The notes beneath the pieces were generated by a model. The model worked only from the letters and a program-made list of their open reading frames with translations. It had not been told where the DNA came from and did no database searches. This document shows, piece after piece, positions 40,001-49,464 of a stretch of 64,000 nt of DNA (positions are counted from its first letter, which is position 1; every line of letters starts with the position of its first letter). Origin of the DNA: Mytilus edulis (Eukaryota > Mollusca > Bivalvia > Mytilida > Mytilidae). The DNA lies in contig NC_092357.1 in NCBI RefSeq assembly GCF_963676685.1, positions 19,457,607-19,521,606 of the forward strand. The letters run 5' to 3'. Made by a program: the position numbers and the translations under genes.

Positions 40001-43000
40001 TTTAGACTAAACGACACGATTCAAACTCGCCAACAACAGATCACTATACGTAGAGAAAATATTATTTTTATCAAATTCGAAATAGCGATTTCCCTTTTAG
40101 ATTTAGATATATTGTAAATCATCAGCACATCATATATAAAGTTCCTTTTTTGTAATAATTGTGTGAGACATCATGTTAATAAGAAACATACAATTCATAT
40201 GAGTATCGCTTTTTATTCAAATCTAAATTGATGCTTAAGTTAAAACCACTGTATTTATAAAATTTGTTATAAAGATCATCTGAATTAGTTTCATTTTTTT
40301 TAAAAGTCAGTGCAGTGTTCCTATGTTTTTAACAAATGCATTTAAAAATTAATAAACTTAGAAAATAACTTCAAGTGAAGTCATAAAAATAAACAAACCG
40401 ATAAGTGTAATGAGCCAAATATCAACTTATCGTATGCAGATAGACCATATTTGTGAAATTTAAAAGATAGAAAGTAATAGATAAAGATCATTTATACATT
40501 ATTAGATGTAAGGTTGAATTTTTGTCAATAATTAAGACACCAAAAGTGTTTTTCAAATTTGTTTTTGTATTTTATGAGATTTAAGGTAAAATACTTCCGC
40601 GATTATGGTGCATTTTGTTGTCTTGAAGTACGTCAAATAAATTTAGTATGTTAATATTTTTGTATTATCCTACACCTCGATGCACACAACAATCCGACAC
40701 ACATAAATCTTTGCCCAGCTTATGGATTTATCATGAATGAAATAGAGAATGGAAATAGGGAATATGTCTACGAGACAACACCCCGACCAAAGAGCAGATA
40801 ATATCCGAAGGCCACTAATGCACCCGGTTTAGCTAGGTTCACACTGCCGATCAGATCAACTCGATGATCCCGATTGCCACAATGTCCACGACCAAGCGAA
40901 CCAAAATTCTTGAACGGGCCTGTTTACGACTTCTTTCCGACTGTACACGACTTTAACTCGACCATCACGACTCCAACCCTACCACAAATTGAATAAATAA
41001 TTGAAAATTCTGACCAATTCACGATCTCTACATGATCTTTACTCGACTAGCTAGACCAAATCAGCTATACTCGATCTCAGCAGGATATTGGCCTGACCAG
41101 ATCGACCTCATCGAAAAGGGTTAGTATGGATACTCGGGAATTGGTCGCGTATGTACAATTTAGTATACAAGCCTCTGATTATTTTCCTATGACCCGCTGC
41201 AGCGGAGTGTGCATTAAGTGTTACCCTTGTTCGTCCGAAAGTACGTACGTACGTCCGAACAGTTAGTTTCCATTCTCTAATTTCATTTTGCCTCAACCAA
41301 ATTTTATAAAACGTATACACAATGCTTACTACCATAAAACACAGATAGACTGAAATTTGTGTGGCGTCACTTTTACCGTTGTTGAGTAATTACTCTTTAT
41401 AACGTTATATGAAAGCTGGGGCATTAATTGTGTCCCATGGACACAGTCTCCGTTTATTTGGTTAAATTCAGTAGTCGACAGGTGGTCTGAGTAAAATCAT
41501 ACATTTAAAATATCTACATGAAAATAAAGCAGTTGGACTAGTGGACAAGGTGGTTAGAGCTCATAGAGACAGATTAATAGCTACGACAGTGCTTGAATAA
41601 GCGTAGAAGACGAACAGGAAGGCGTGGACAGCAAACGGCACCGAGAATTCTAGGTGATGCAGTGGCTGACACGGCGACAACTGTGTGGCCAGTATAAAGT
41701 AAAAACATAAAAAAAAATTATTCCGATGAAAATTCAAATGGAAATCCCTAATCAAATTGCAAAATAAAAATTCTAAGGGATCAACAAAGAGGACCCCAAT
41801 GGTTATAAAAACTTCCTAAAAGTGAAGAAGCACGCTGATATGTTTTGAGAGTTTTACTGTTCTTTTTTTGAAAATGACACTGCAAAATGAGATTTGTAAC
41901 TGGATTAGTACTGTTGTAAGATAGTAATATACATGAATTTTCCCATCCCCTTTTCCTTGTTTTCTTACAAATTAAACCTGTTTGTGTCATATATGTGCAT
42001 AAATGCAGTATTTTCCATAGATCTGACATCCAGTAGTTATGGTTAAAGATATTTCTGTTTGGTTTATCCATGGCAACAACCTGCATGTTTTGCCAAAAAA
42101 TAAATTGCAAAAAGGGTTAAAGATGTCACATATTTCCGAAAATTTGGCCAAAAATAGACTTCCAATTCCCTGGCCATGGAGTGGTACCTTTTCTGAAAGT
42201 GTTAACATATATCTATCAAGACCTCAAACAAAAATCATTTGTCTTGGGTCTCATTTTTGTGTAAAATTGCATCAAAAAGCGTATGGAAAAAAAGTGATTT
42301 ACTTTGTAAACATTCGACCGTACAGTGACATAAAGTTGTTAATTTCTGGATTATTTTTGTGTCCTTTGGAGAGTTATCTCATTGGCAAGTATACCACATC
42401 TTCTTATTTTTATACTACAAAAATTTCTGTACATTCGGAAAATACACACAGTCAAACAAAAAATAGCCATTAAACAGGTAATATAATTTTGATGTTGTTT
42501 TAACTAACTTTGAAGGCTAAATTAGTTATCAGATGTCTTATACTAGTAATGAATTTTAATGCATAATTACTTTCATATTTGAAACATCCGGCGGGGCCGA
42601 AATGCAGGTTCTACTTCCCTTTCGCAACGCCTGCGATCATCCAAGCTTTTGTTGGATTTCGTTTGAAGATTTCTATGTTGTGTTATGTGAACTGCTGTTT
42701 GTTTTCTCGTCGGTTTTCGTTTTACGCTATGGCTGTGTCTGTTTGTTTTGTTTTCGAACTTTGAGTTTGCTTGTTCCTTTGGTATCTTTTGTCTCTCTTT
42801 CAAAATTTTACACCTCCTTGCAAAAGTACAGACGCGTACTGGACATGGATGAATCTGTGTACAGTTAAAAATAAATAGTGACAATATTTTTTTGCGGAAG
42901 CAAAGTTAAAAGAGTTAATCAAATCTGCACACACTTTTAGAGAATCGTGTAGCAGTCATGAGTACTCTTGTGTGACCAAGTAGAGATCGACGAGTGGTCG

Positions 43001-46000
43001 AATGTAGTAGTTTAGAGATTGGGTATTGGTTGGTTTGGTCTGGAATAAAAAAAAAAATGTAGAAGTCGTAGTGATCATGAAGCGATCGGGCATTGGTCGA
43101 GTTAATTTGGACCACGTATCAAACAGGTTGGCGTTGATCGGGAAATGATCGGATATAAGTCGAGCAAAGGTCGAGATGATCGAGTACTGATCGGTAAAAT
43201 ATTTGTCTTCCGACCAAACTCGACCACTACACTATCCTTTCCCGATCAATTCGACAGCTACTAGACGAATTTTCGATCTCTTCTCGAAAGACTGGCTTCT
43301 CGACCCTTACTTGAATGTTTTTGACAAAAAACTCTCGGGTAGAAAGTCAGATCGATGACAACTGAGGTAGACCACCCCGAACATTCTTGTCGATTGAATC
43401 AGACCAGTCTTCCGATCGCGTAATATGTCTTGATCGAGATTGATCTGATCGGCAGTGTGAACATAGCTTTAAGCACATAGTATGTTTTGATTTGTTATGC
43501 GACGTATTGGATACCTAAACTACATAAGTGTCCTTACAAACAACGGTATATTGCTGGGTCTTCCAAGTGCTCCACGAAACCTCTATTTTATCAGCAATCA
43601 AAGACGGGTTTCAAAGTTATTGTGAAACTGCCTATTCTAGAGGTGGAGTGAATCAGATGTGGATACTTAAAAATTCCAAAGATCTTTTAGAGTACATACA
43701 ATCTAACTCTCTTTCATCTTGTAACAGTATTAAAACATTTGACTTTTCTACTCTTTACACAAGTATTCCACATTCCAAACTAAAAGACAAATTGAAAGAG
43801 TTGGTATTACTTTGCTTCATAAAAAAGAATGGCCAACGTAGATACAAGTATCTTGTCTTAGGGAGGGATAAATCATACTTTGTAAAGAATCACTCTGATT
43901 CAAACAAAAAATTCTCTGAAACCGATATTATCAAGATACTTGATTTCTTGATTGACAACATATTTGTAACGTTCGGAGGACGTGTTTTTCAACAGACTGT
44001 CGGCATCCCAATGGGAACAAACTGTGCCCCTCTACTTGCCGACTTGTTTCTTTATTATTATGAGGCTGACTTCATACAGGAACTTCTTAGGAAGAAAGAT
44101 AAGAAGTTAGCAATATCCTTTAACTCTACATTCCGCTATATAGATGACGTTCTTTCACTAAACAATTCAAAATTTGGTGACTATGTGGAACGCTTCTATC
44201 CCATCGAATTGGAGATAAAGAATACTACAGATACAGTTAAGTCGGCTTCATATCTTGACTTACATCTAGAAATTGACAATGAGGGTCGGTTGAAAACAAA
44301 ACTTTACGACAAAAGAGATGATTTCAGCTTTTCAATTGTGAACTTTCCATTTCTAAGTAGCAACATTCCAGGAGCACCTGCATACGGGGTATCTATCTCC
44401 CAATTGATACGATATTCCCGTGCTTGCATTTCCTATCATGATTTTCTTGATAGAGGGTTACTGCTCACAAGGAAGCTATTAAACCAAGAATGAAGAAGGT
44501 GAAGTTGAAATCATCCCTTCGTAAATTTTACGGACGCCATCACGAGTTGGTTGACCGTTATGGAATAACCGTTTCACAAATGATATCGGATATGTTCCTT
44601 ACGTCGTAACTACAATCCCCTTCCCTTTCATGAATGTGACCTACCGAATTAGACTATTTACCGGATTTGTAATCATATAAGCAACACGACGGGTGCCACA
44701 TGTGGAGCAGGATCTGCTTACCCTTCCGGAGCACCTGAGATCACCCCTAGTTTTTGGTGGGGTTCGTGTTGTTTATTCTTTAGTTTTCTATGTTGTATCA
44801 TGTGTACTATTGTTTTTCTGTTTGTCTTTTTCATTTTTAGCCATGGCGTTGTCAGTTTGTTTTAGATTTATGAGTTTGACTGTCCCTTTGGTATCTTTCG
44901 TCCCTCTTCTTTTACAATTAGTAATTGTATACAAGTCTTCGATGTCAATATACAGAAAATCATCCTTTCATTGATTACTTTCGAAAATATTTAAAAATGC
45001 AATCAAATTTTTGATATATTCCATAAATTCCCCCCAACTGTCGACAAACGACTCGTGTCTATATTAAGAAAGATATAAATATTATTCTATTTCCAACCGT
45101 CTGTTCATTAATTTAAATGCATTCACAGATAACAACAGTCAGTGTTAGTGTGTGATTTTTAAATAGTTTTTTTTTAAATACCTTTCGAGTACTATAATTA
45201 TACAATTATTTAGAATTAGGCTGTCAAAATTCGAAACTGCACCAGTAAGATTGGGTGGTTTATTCAAAACTAATTTTACTCTAAAAATGGTACTACCAGA
45301 TTGATAATTCTCTCCAAAAATGATCACTGCACTCTAACAAACTAAAATTATTTAGTTTCTACATCTTAACAACTGCAATATTAATTATTGTCCGTAAGCT
45401 CATATATATGGAGTCACAAAAAAGTAAGATAACAAAAATACCGACCTCCAAGGAAATTTCAAACGTAAAGTTCTTTATCAAATGGCAAAATCAAAAGCCC
45501 AAGCACAGTACACCAAATGAATTGAAAACAACTGTCATATTCCTGACTTGGAAATAAACTCATTATAGATTTTGTATTTGCGCAAAACGTGCTCGTTACA
45601 ATTTCTTTATTCTAAATAACTTATTGTCTTCAGTGTTGCTATGCGATTAATATTATCGATAGTATTGGGTAGAATGAATGGGGCAAATGAGACATTTTAA
45701 TAAATATAAGAATATATTATTCTTATTATATTTGAGAAGAAATATTTTACATAAATAATCATACTACAGTTTTTTACGATTTGTTTGCCTCCATCATGAT
45801 TGGCACTTGAAACATTTTTTTAAAAGGACACGATTCAGGACTATGGTTATTTAAAGAGATCTGCTATGCAAATATCAAATTAGATTTTAAATTTTAATTG
45901 GTATCAATGTCGTTACGTTGAAAAGTTTAAATTATAGAACGTAAACTTATGATTTTAGGGGGCAGCGCATATGAAACAGTTGATAGCATTTATTTAACAC

Positions 46001-46493
46001 TGAATTTATCGAAAAAATGTGTTACTTAAATTCGGTTGTATGTGTAAATAATTATAAAAAAGAAAATGTGGTATGATTGCCAATGAGACAACTCTCCACA
46101 AAGACCAAAAGTACACAGAAATAAACAACTAGAAGTCACCGTACGGCCTTCAACAATGAGCAAAGCCCATACCACATCGTCAGCTATAAAAGGCCCCGAA
46201 ATGACAATGTAAAACAATTCTAACGAGAAAACAAACGGCCTTATCTATTTAAAAAAAATAAAAATGAACGAAAAACAAGTATGTTACACATAAACAAACG
46301 ACAACCACTGAATTACAGGCCCCTGACTATGGACTGGTTCATACATACATAATGTGGCGGGGGTAAAACATGTACGCGGGATCCCAAACTTCCCCCTAAT
46401 CTGAGATAGTGGTATACAGTACAAAATAAGAACGATCTATAAAAATAAGAACATACCATGTATAAGAATCAAATGAAATACTGATATATCCAT
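24817..46493 (-). CDS. Gene A: six-Ig-domain type I membrane receptor, 11 coding exons
   Basis: Joined exons, 5' to 3' on the minus strand: 46493-46457, 39549-39514, 38301-37990, 34982-34677, 33021-32704, 31548-31249, 30831-30535, 29463-29155, 28570-28469, 27746-27719, 25027-24817. They total 2256 nt, exactly 752 codons, so 751 residues. Every junction has AG acceptor and GT donor and the phases match throughout. Residues 1 to about 21 look like a signal peptide; Ig-like domains occupy about 26-128, 130-230, 232-336, 338-436, 438-535 and 537-638; the membrane segment is about 645-667; the cytoplasmic tail is 668-751. Every intron between Ig exons is phase 1, typical of Ig superfamily genes. 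The product is inferred to be a surface adhesion or recognition receptor. No named orthologue is recognised. Intron 1 (6.9 kb) is invaded by mobile elements. Gene B is a tandem paralogue. Confidence 0.85.
25560..25855 (+). repeat. Family 2 retroelement tail in gene A last intron
   Basis: Tail segment from GCGCCTGACCAAGGTCATGA to TTTGACACATTTCCCATTTC. A matching fragment at 56850-56985 lies in the corresponding intron of gene B and is followed by similar flank, so this insertion appears older than the gene duplication. Confidence 0.65.
25971..26510. repeat. Direct repeats flanking an R1 copy
   Basis: TTTTGTAAAAGATTTAATGA, CTGGAGAATTT and a TATAGGTACTT.GGA string occur at 25971-26090 and 26395-26510, on either side of R1. 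The upstream repeat begins with the palindrome CCCGCGAAATCGCGGG. Confidence 0.55.
26115..26385 (+). repeat. R1 forward copy between two direct repeats
   Basis: Contains TGACCGTATAGTTACCTATA and ends CAATCATACCACATCTTCTT. It is flanked by about 120-bp direct repeats at 25971-26090 and 26390-26510. Confidence 0.65.
27235..27600. repeat. Interspersed family R4, long copy
   Basis: Marked by TCAAACGAATGGATAACAAC, TGTCATATTCCTGACT, GTAGAAAATGG and GCTAGCTAAACCTCTCAC. It lies in gene A intron 10. Other copies: 28246-28400, 30955-31125, 32440-32620, 45440-45560, 52920-53095 and 62930-63085. Confidence 0.65.
27719..27746 (-). CDS. Gene A exon 10: 28-nt juxtamembrane exon
   Basis: The micro-exon is framed by ttgttacag and gtaagt and encodes KSQNRNRD. 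It enters in phase 1 and leaves in phase 2, and is needed to put the last exon in frame. The same 28-nt exon is present at 57617-57644 in gene B. Confidence 0.82.
27960..28245 (+). repeat. Penelope-like 3' tail in gene A intron 9
   Basis: Tail-only copy with GGTGCCACATGTGGAGCAGG and the terminal GTATCTTTCGTCCCTCTTTT. Gene B lacks it at the matching intron position. Confidence 0.78.
28469..28570 (-). CDS. Gene A exon 9: transmembrane exon
   Basis: A 102-nt exon in phase 1-1 reading KEDKN, then the hydrophobic run IIIYAVIGLVAILLLFIIIM followed by AVLC and NNRN. This is one membrane span of about 23 residues with acidic and basic residues outside and asparagine/arginine inside, as in type I proteins. 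The protein sequence is identical to the gene B exon at 58130-58231. Confidence 0.92.
29155..29463 (-). CDS. Gene A exon 8: Ig-like domain 6, membrane proximal
   Basis: A 309-nt exon in phase 1-1. It contains GTWTCSSLNGYPAP (first cysteine) and LCCDASH (second cysteine, with an extra neighbouring cysteine). There is no typical DxGxYxC, so the domain is divergent. It is about 81 percent identical to gene B Ig6 by my count. Acceptor atttaag, donor gtatgg. Confidence 0.87.
30535..30831 (-). CDS. Gene A exon 7: Ig-like domain 5
   Basis: A 297-nt exon in phase 1-1. The motifs are VKMIC, LNWLR and LEVFEC. Its layout closely follows Ig domain 4, suggesting an internal duplication. The donor is gtacgt, a less common form conserved at the same place in gene B. 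About 83 percent identical to gene B Ig5. Confidence 0.88.
31249..31548 (-). CDS. Gene A exon 6: Ig-like domain 4
   Basis: A 300-nt exon in phase 1-1. The motifs are VILSC, VTWLK and LEVYEC. Two adjacent N-glycosylation sequons (NTT and NIT) sit in a threonine-rich D-E region. It is about 94 percent identical to the gene B exon at 61736-62035, making it the best conserved of the visible pairs. Donor gtaggt. Confidence 0.9.
32440..32620. repeat. R4 fragment next to the gene A Ig3 exon
   Basis: Matches 62930-63085 in gene B at the same intron position, so it predates the duplication. Confidence 0.6.
32704..33021 (-). CDS. Gene A exon 5: Ig-like domain 3
   Basis: A 318-nt exon in phase 1-1. 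The motifs are VTLSC, GWDW and DEGIYNCRA, a complete C-W-DxGxYxC set. Acceptor atttacag, donor gtaagc. It is about 90 percent identical at the protein level to the gene B exon at 63178-63495 by my count (about 11 differences in 105 residues). Confidence 0.9.
34290..34605 (-). repeat. R1 full-length reverse copy in gene A intron 4
   Basis: From GATGATGTGGTATGATTGCC through CACCGTACGGCCTTCAAAAA to GCGGGATCCCAACCCTTCAA. It lies less than 80 bp from the Ig2 exon donor. Confidence 0.72.
34677..34982 (-). CDS. Gene A exon 4: Ig-like domain 2 (I-set like)
   Basis: A 306-nt exon in phase 1-1 with no internal methionine start. It is the most canonical Ig domain in the gene: LISC as the first cysteine strand, IRWYF as the core tryptophan, and the signature DSGTYVC for the second cysteine, followed by SASNAVG. 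Acceptor tttcag, donor gtaagt. Confidence 0.9.
35605..35862 (-). repeat. Penelope-like 3' tail in gene A intron 3
   Basis: Reverse-oriented tail (AAAGAGGGACGAAAGATACC to CACCCGTCGTGTTGCTTATG) between the Ig1 and Ig2 exons. Confidence 0.78.
36765..37230. repeat. Interspersed family R5
   Basis: Marked by GTAACAGTAGTTTACCGCTG, AATCCGGGTAACAAACTAAA and GAGGGAAAC. Other copies: 33915-34110, 51660-51700 (short, reversed core) and 55850-56050. Confidence 0.6.
37990..38301 (-). CDS. Gene A exon 3: Ig-like domain 1
   Basis: A 312-nt exon in phase 1-1. The Ig-fold disulphide pair is C49 (YTIEC) and C108 (EQEFFCQA), with WSW at 59-61 as the core tryptophan and an EEDEQEF stretch in place of the usual DxGxY. 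The start is set by the acceptor tatag|GTCAG, because a nearer AG would break the phase; the donor is G|gtcagt. The gene B counterpart lies beyond the window edge. Confidence 0.85.
38925..39035 (+). repeat. R1 fragment in gene A intron 2
   Basis: GAAGGCCGTACGGTGACCTA to CATACCACATCTTCTTTTTT, followed immediately by a reverse hammerhead-motif repeat. Confidence 0.65.
39514..39549 (-). CDS. Gene A exon 2: 36-nt exon finishing the signal peptide
   Basis: Acceptor ttttag and donor gtgaga frame a 36-nt exon in phase 1-1. It encodes VSISKVGAENA, plausibly with signal peptidase cleavage near G20-A21. It links the leader exon to the first Ig exon in frame. Confidence 0.72.
42310..42405 (+). repeat. 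R1 fragment inside the 2.6-kb TIR element
   Basis: TTCGACCGTACAGTGACATA to AAGTATACCACATCTTCTTA. Confidence 0.55.
42600..42805 (+). repeat. Diverged Penelope-like 3' tail
   Basis: Ends TTGTTCCTTTGGTATCTTTT. It lies inside the 2.6-kb inverted-repeat element. Confidence 0.55.
43500..44630 (+). pseudogene. Penelope-like reverse transcriptase, 5' truncated and frameshifted
   Basis: The longest frame is 43528-44493. Reverse transcriptase motifs are TFDFSTLYTSIPH, GIPMGTNCAPLLADL and the catalytic FRYIDDVLS. Just upstream, in another frame, is WIPKLHKCPYKQRYIAGSS, a Penelope-like element motif, so a small deletion with frameshift occurred near 43590. After the TGA at 44491 the protein resumes in a second frame (KFYGRHHELVDRYG) and ends at TAA near 44609. 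No GIY-YIG endonuclease coding is visible after the reverse transcriptase. The copy starts just outside the 2.6-kb inverted-repeat element and sits antisense in gene A intron 1. Confidence 0.85.
44631..44920 (+). repeat. 3' tail of the Penelope-like element
   Basis: The tail runs from ATTTACCGGATTTGTAATCA through GCAACACGACGGGTGCCACA to the end GTATCTTTCGTCCCTCTT. The same tail is scattered through the window, usually without the coding part. Confidence 0.8.
46055..46400 (-). repeat. R1 full-length reverse copy just inside gene A intron 1
   Basis: From AAAATGTGGTATGATTGCCA through GTCACCGTACGGCCTTCAAC to GCGGGATCCCAAACTTCCCC. It ends 56 bp from exon 1. Confidence 0.72.
46457..46493 (-). CDS. 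Gene A exon 1: start codon and signal peptide core
   Basis: ATG at 46493-46491 is followed by the short hydrophobic stretch MDISVFHLILIH and a good donor (CATG|gtatgt). The exon ends in phase 1 and joins exon 2 to give a signal peptide of about 21 residues. The ATG is followed by G at +4. An upstream ATG AAG TAA mini-ORF lies just before it in the leader. A TATATATG box-like string at 46633-46640 is about 140 bp upstream and is a possible but unproven core promoter. The exon was chosen because it alone in the region supplies an ATG, a hydrophobic core and the required phase. Confidence 0.7.
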
Positions 46494-46664
46494 ATTTACT
46501 TCATGAGGAAGAATATTTCACAAATCACTTAAAATTTCAATCGACAATGTGTATCAGAGTTAACAATTTCAATGAAAGATCCTGTGTGAATAAGAACTTT
46601 AAAGATCACTATTTCGAGACACAAAAAGATATCATATATACGACAAGTAGATGTTTTATAACTA

Positions 46665-46765
46665 TTTTGATCTGAGTGTCACTGATGAGTCTTTGTACAC
46701 AAAATTCGCGTCTGGCGAATCAAATTATAATCATGGTACCTTTGATAACTATAGGGACAATATTG
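46665..46765 (+). repeat. Hammerhead-motif repeat, decayed copy 3
   Basis: GAGTGTCACTGATGAGTC is intact but GACGAAAC has decayed to ACACAAAATTC; GCGTCTGGCGAATCAAATTA follows. It lies 170 bp upstream of gene A exon 1. A reverse, more decayed copy is at 39045-39160. Confidence 0.5.
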
Positions 46766-47209
46766 CATATATCGTATTACATATATTAGGGACTTTCACT
46801 ACTCTGTTTAAAAACAACAAACTATTTACAAGACTTTTATGAATTGGTGTCCATATGAAAAGCTGAATTTAAAGAGCAAACAAGAAAGGTCTGTGTCGTT
46901 GGTATTGAGATATATCAATTACAGATTTTAGCGGGAAATTATTTTCGTAGATTTGTTTTGATAAATTCAACATTTGCATCTCTTTTTCTTTCAAAAACAA
47001 TGCAAATGTAACAAGGATTTCAATTTAGTCAAAACATTTTATTTATTTTGTATGTTATTGAAGTATAAAATAGAAACGAAGGTGCAAGCGGGTAACATTT
47101 GTATTGTCATAACGTGGATAACACTAGAGGATTCCGTATATCTGTTAAAAAAAGAATAGAAGCGAATAATCGTACATTCGTTCGTCTATTAAATATTTCC
47201 GTCGCACTC

Positions 47210-47436
47210 AGTATTTTTAATTCTAGTATATTAAAGAAGATTCGATGACCAGCATGTTTTTTATATACACAAAGTCAAAATATCCCATTCGACAAAGACA
47301 AATCGTACTGGTCAACCAAATACGTGATTATGATCTTTTGTTATATGTAGGACCACTATCAGTCGTTCTTCCTCATAACTCTGTTGATATATTTTTTTGG
47401 GAGTACAACCCAGTTCTTAAAGTCGGTAAAGTATGA
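47210..47436 (+). other. Unrecognised open frame with protein-like composition
   Basis: A 63-codon frame containing LYVGPLSVVLPHNSVDIFFW and EYNPVLKVGKV, with an upstream ttctag and a gtaaag that could be splice sites. The VDIFFWEYNP string loosely resembles a split Ig V-type strand. No second half with the partner cysteine was found. Confidence 0.2.
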
Positions 47437-47514
47437 ACATGCATGACCATATTGTATAACATTTCTTTTGTATCTGACATGTATACACGTTATACAATGT
47501 AATGGAAAAAAAAG

Positions 47515-47885
47515 TAAAAACACAAAAGTACTGAACTCCGAGGAAAATTCAAAAAGGAAAATCAAAAATCAAAAGGCAAAATCAAAAGTCCAAACACATC
47601 AAACGAATGGATAACAACTGTCATATTCCTGACTTGGTACAGGCATTTTCTAATGTAGAAAATGGTGGATTGAACCTGGTTTTATAGCTAGCTAAACCTC
47701 TCACTTGTATGACAGTCGCATCAAATTCCATTACATTGTCAACGATGCATGAACAAAACAAACATACTCAAAGAGTAAAAATGTCAAAAATAGGGATACA
47801 ACAGTCAATATTGTGTTATCATCTTAATATCACTACATAAACAACAAATGTAACAAAGTAGCACAAAAAGGCATACATCAAATTT
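47515..47885. repeat. Interspersed family R4, long copy upstream of gene A
   Basis: The same marker strings as 27235-27600, with ATGACAGTCGCATCAAATTC. It is the best preserved copy in the window. Confidence 0.65.
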
Positions 47886-47889
47886 AACA

Positions 47890-49460
47890 TTCTCATTTTG
47901 CTTTTCTTATACGGCTGAATTTATCTATGTAAAGTCTACCCATAAATGAAAGAAGGTTTGGGTACGTTACTGGTTATTACAAGAAAGTTGAATTCATCAC
48001 GTTTTTCATTAAATCTGCTTTAAATCAGAACAAAACAAGTTGGTTAGTAGGATGTACAAGTGCTTTTGAGATACCAACTGTCTGTTGAGATATGACTCCA
48101 TGTTAACTAAATTTACTGCCATCTCCTAAATGCAACGTGAGTATGGTTCTATAACTTATCAAAGTTTGATGATACTGCACACATGATGCAAAAAAATAAA
48201 ATCAAACAATAGCAACATTACTTCTATTAGATTCGATAACTGTGCATGACTATTACAATATAAAAAGTCATAATGATTATCCTCACTTCAAACGTCGCTA
48301 ATATCTCTACATTGGAAGCATACGGCTTAAATGATCGTGAACCGCGAAATGCTTTTCATTTCGAAGCTCAAAGATAGGTATATTTTGTACGAATTAGAGA
48401 AAATATTGAACATATGTGAATTTTGTCCTTCAAATATTATTTATGTTCAATTATATCCAATGTTTTAAAGGCTACACATTATTTGGGGGAAAAAGCGAGA
48501 AAATATAAAGTGAGTTAAGATATTTTGAAAGATCCGTTTACATATTTATTTCTTATATCATTGATGGAACTGTTTGATTTGTTATTTTAAGATAAATATA
48601 ATTATCGCTATTCTACGAAATATTCCTTTGATTCTACTGACTGATAATATCCGTTCTCAGCACAGAAGAGTAATATGAATTTCTTTTCGCTAGAAACTTA
48701 GGGAACACGCGCAATGTAAATAACGTCGTCATATGTAAAATAGCGATAAACAGATGATCATATGTCATCGGAATTCGATTGCTTATCTCATTTTCGCAGA
48801 ACCAGCTCAAACAGGAAAATCAACATCGATGAGATGATCAGCGATGAGAAATAAATATACATATTAATTTTATTAACTGGAAAGTGGCAAAGCATCCAGA
48901 CACGTTTCTAATTTTGGAAATCACATTTTTATCCTTAGATCTGTTTCTTGTGTTTTGTTGTTAGGTTAAATATGAAAGATATAACTTAATACTTAAGCTG
49001 ATAAATTATTCTACCAAACTGACAAATCAAATTGATTGACTTATACACGTGTTTAAAAAAGGATGTCAGAATTATAACCGATAAATAAAATACTATTTTC
49101 GTTTAAACATTGCTGAATATTTTAAAACTTTTATGCCCTTTGACTTCGTTATTTAGCTAACCGTCTAGTTATTAAGATTTGTGCACAACAGATACATTTT
49201 GTAAGTCACAAAACGCACGTCTTACCTATTTAATAACAATTTTTAACAATTTTTGTACATTTGACAACAGTTTTCATTCAGTTATGTTAAATGAAACCTG
49301 TTTCCAAAAAAACGTGTTCTTTGAATTGACCTAGTTGATAGTCTTTAAGTCTTACGGTGTTTATATATCTCAACTTGTATGATTCGCTCGTGTATTTAAC
49401 AATGTTTTAGGTTTTAACGAGAGAAATTTATGTATTACTGAAAAATTATTACACCAGGGT
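47890..49460. other. Spacer upstream of gene A, no gene seen
   Basis: AT-rich and apparently repeat-poor. An acceptor-like ttttcgcag at about 48798 precedes a 17-codon open frame that stops, too short to call. Confidence 0.35.
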
Positions 49461-49464
49461 ATTC

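Larger units (their letters stand above)
40832..43467. mobile_element. 2.6-kb inverted-repeat DNA element in gene A intron 1
   Basis: Left end GCTAGGTTCACACTGCCGAT and right end (reverse complement) GCTATGTTCACACTGCCGAT match over about 28 bp, including ATCAGATCAA, and are flanked by TTTA on both sides (40828-40831 and 43468-43471), a likely target duplication. Both subterminal regions are dense in CGATC/TCGA words in clusters. No transposase frame is visible, and older repeats lie inside, so it is probably non-autonomous or a decayed carrier. Confidence 0.7.

Noticed and set aside
42039..42473. 144-codon plus-strand frame
   Set aside because: It runs through the inverted-repeat element and an R1 fragment, with no recognisable domain.
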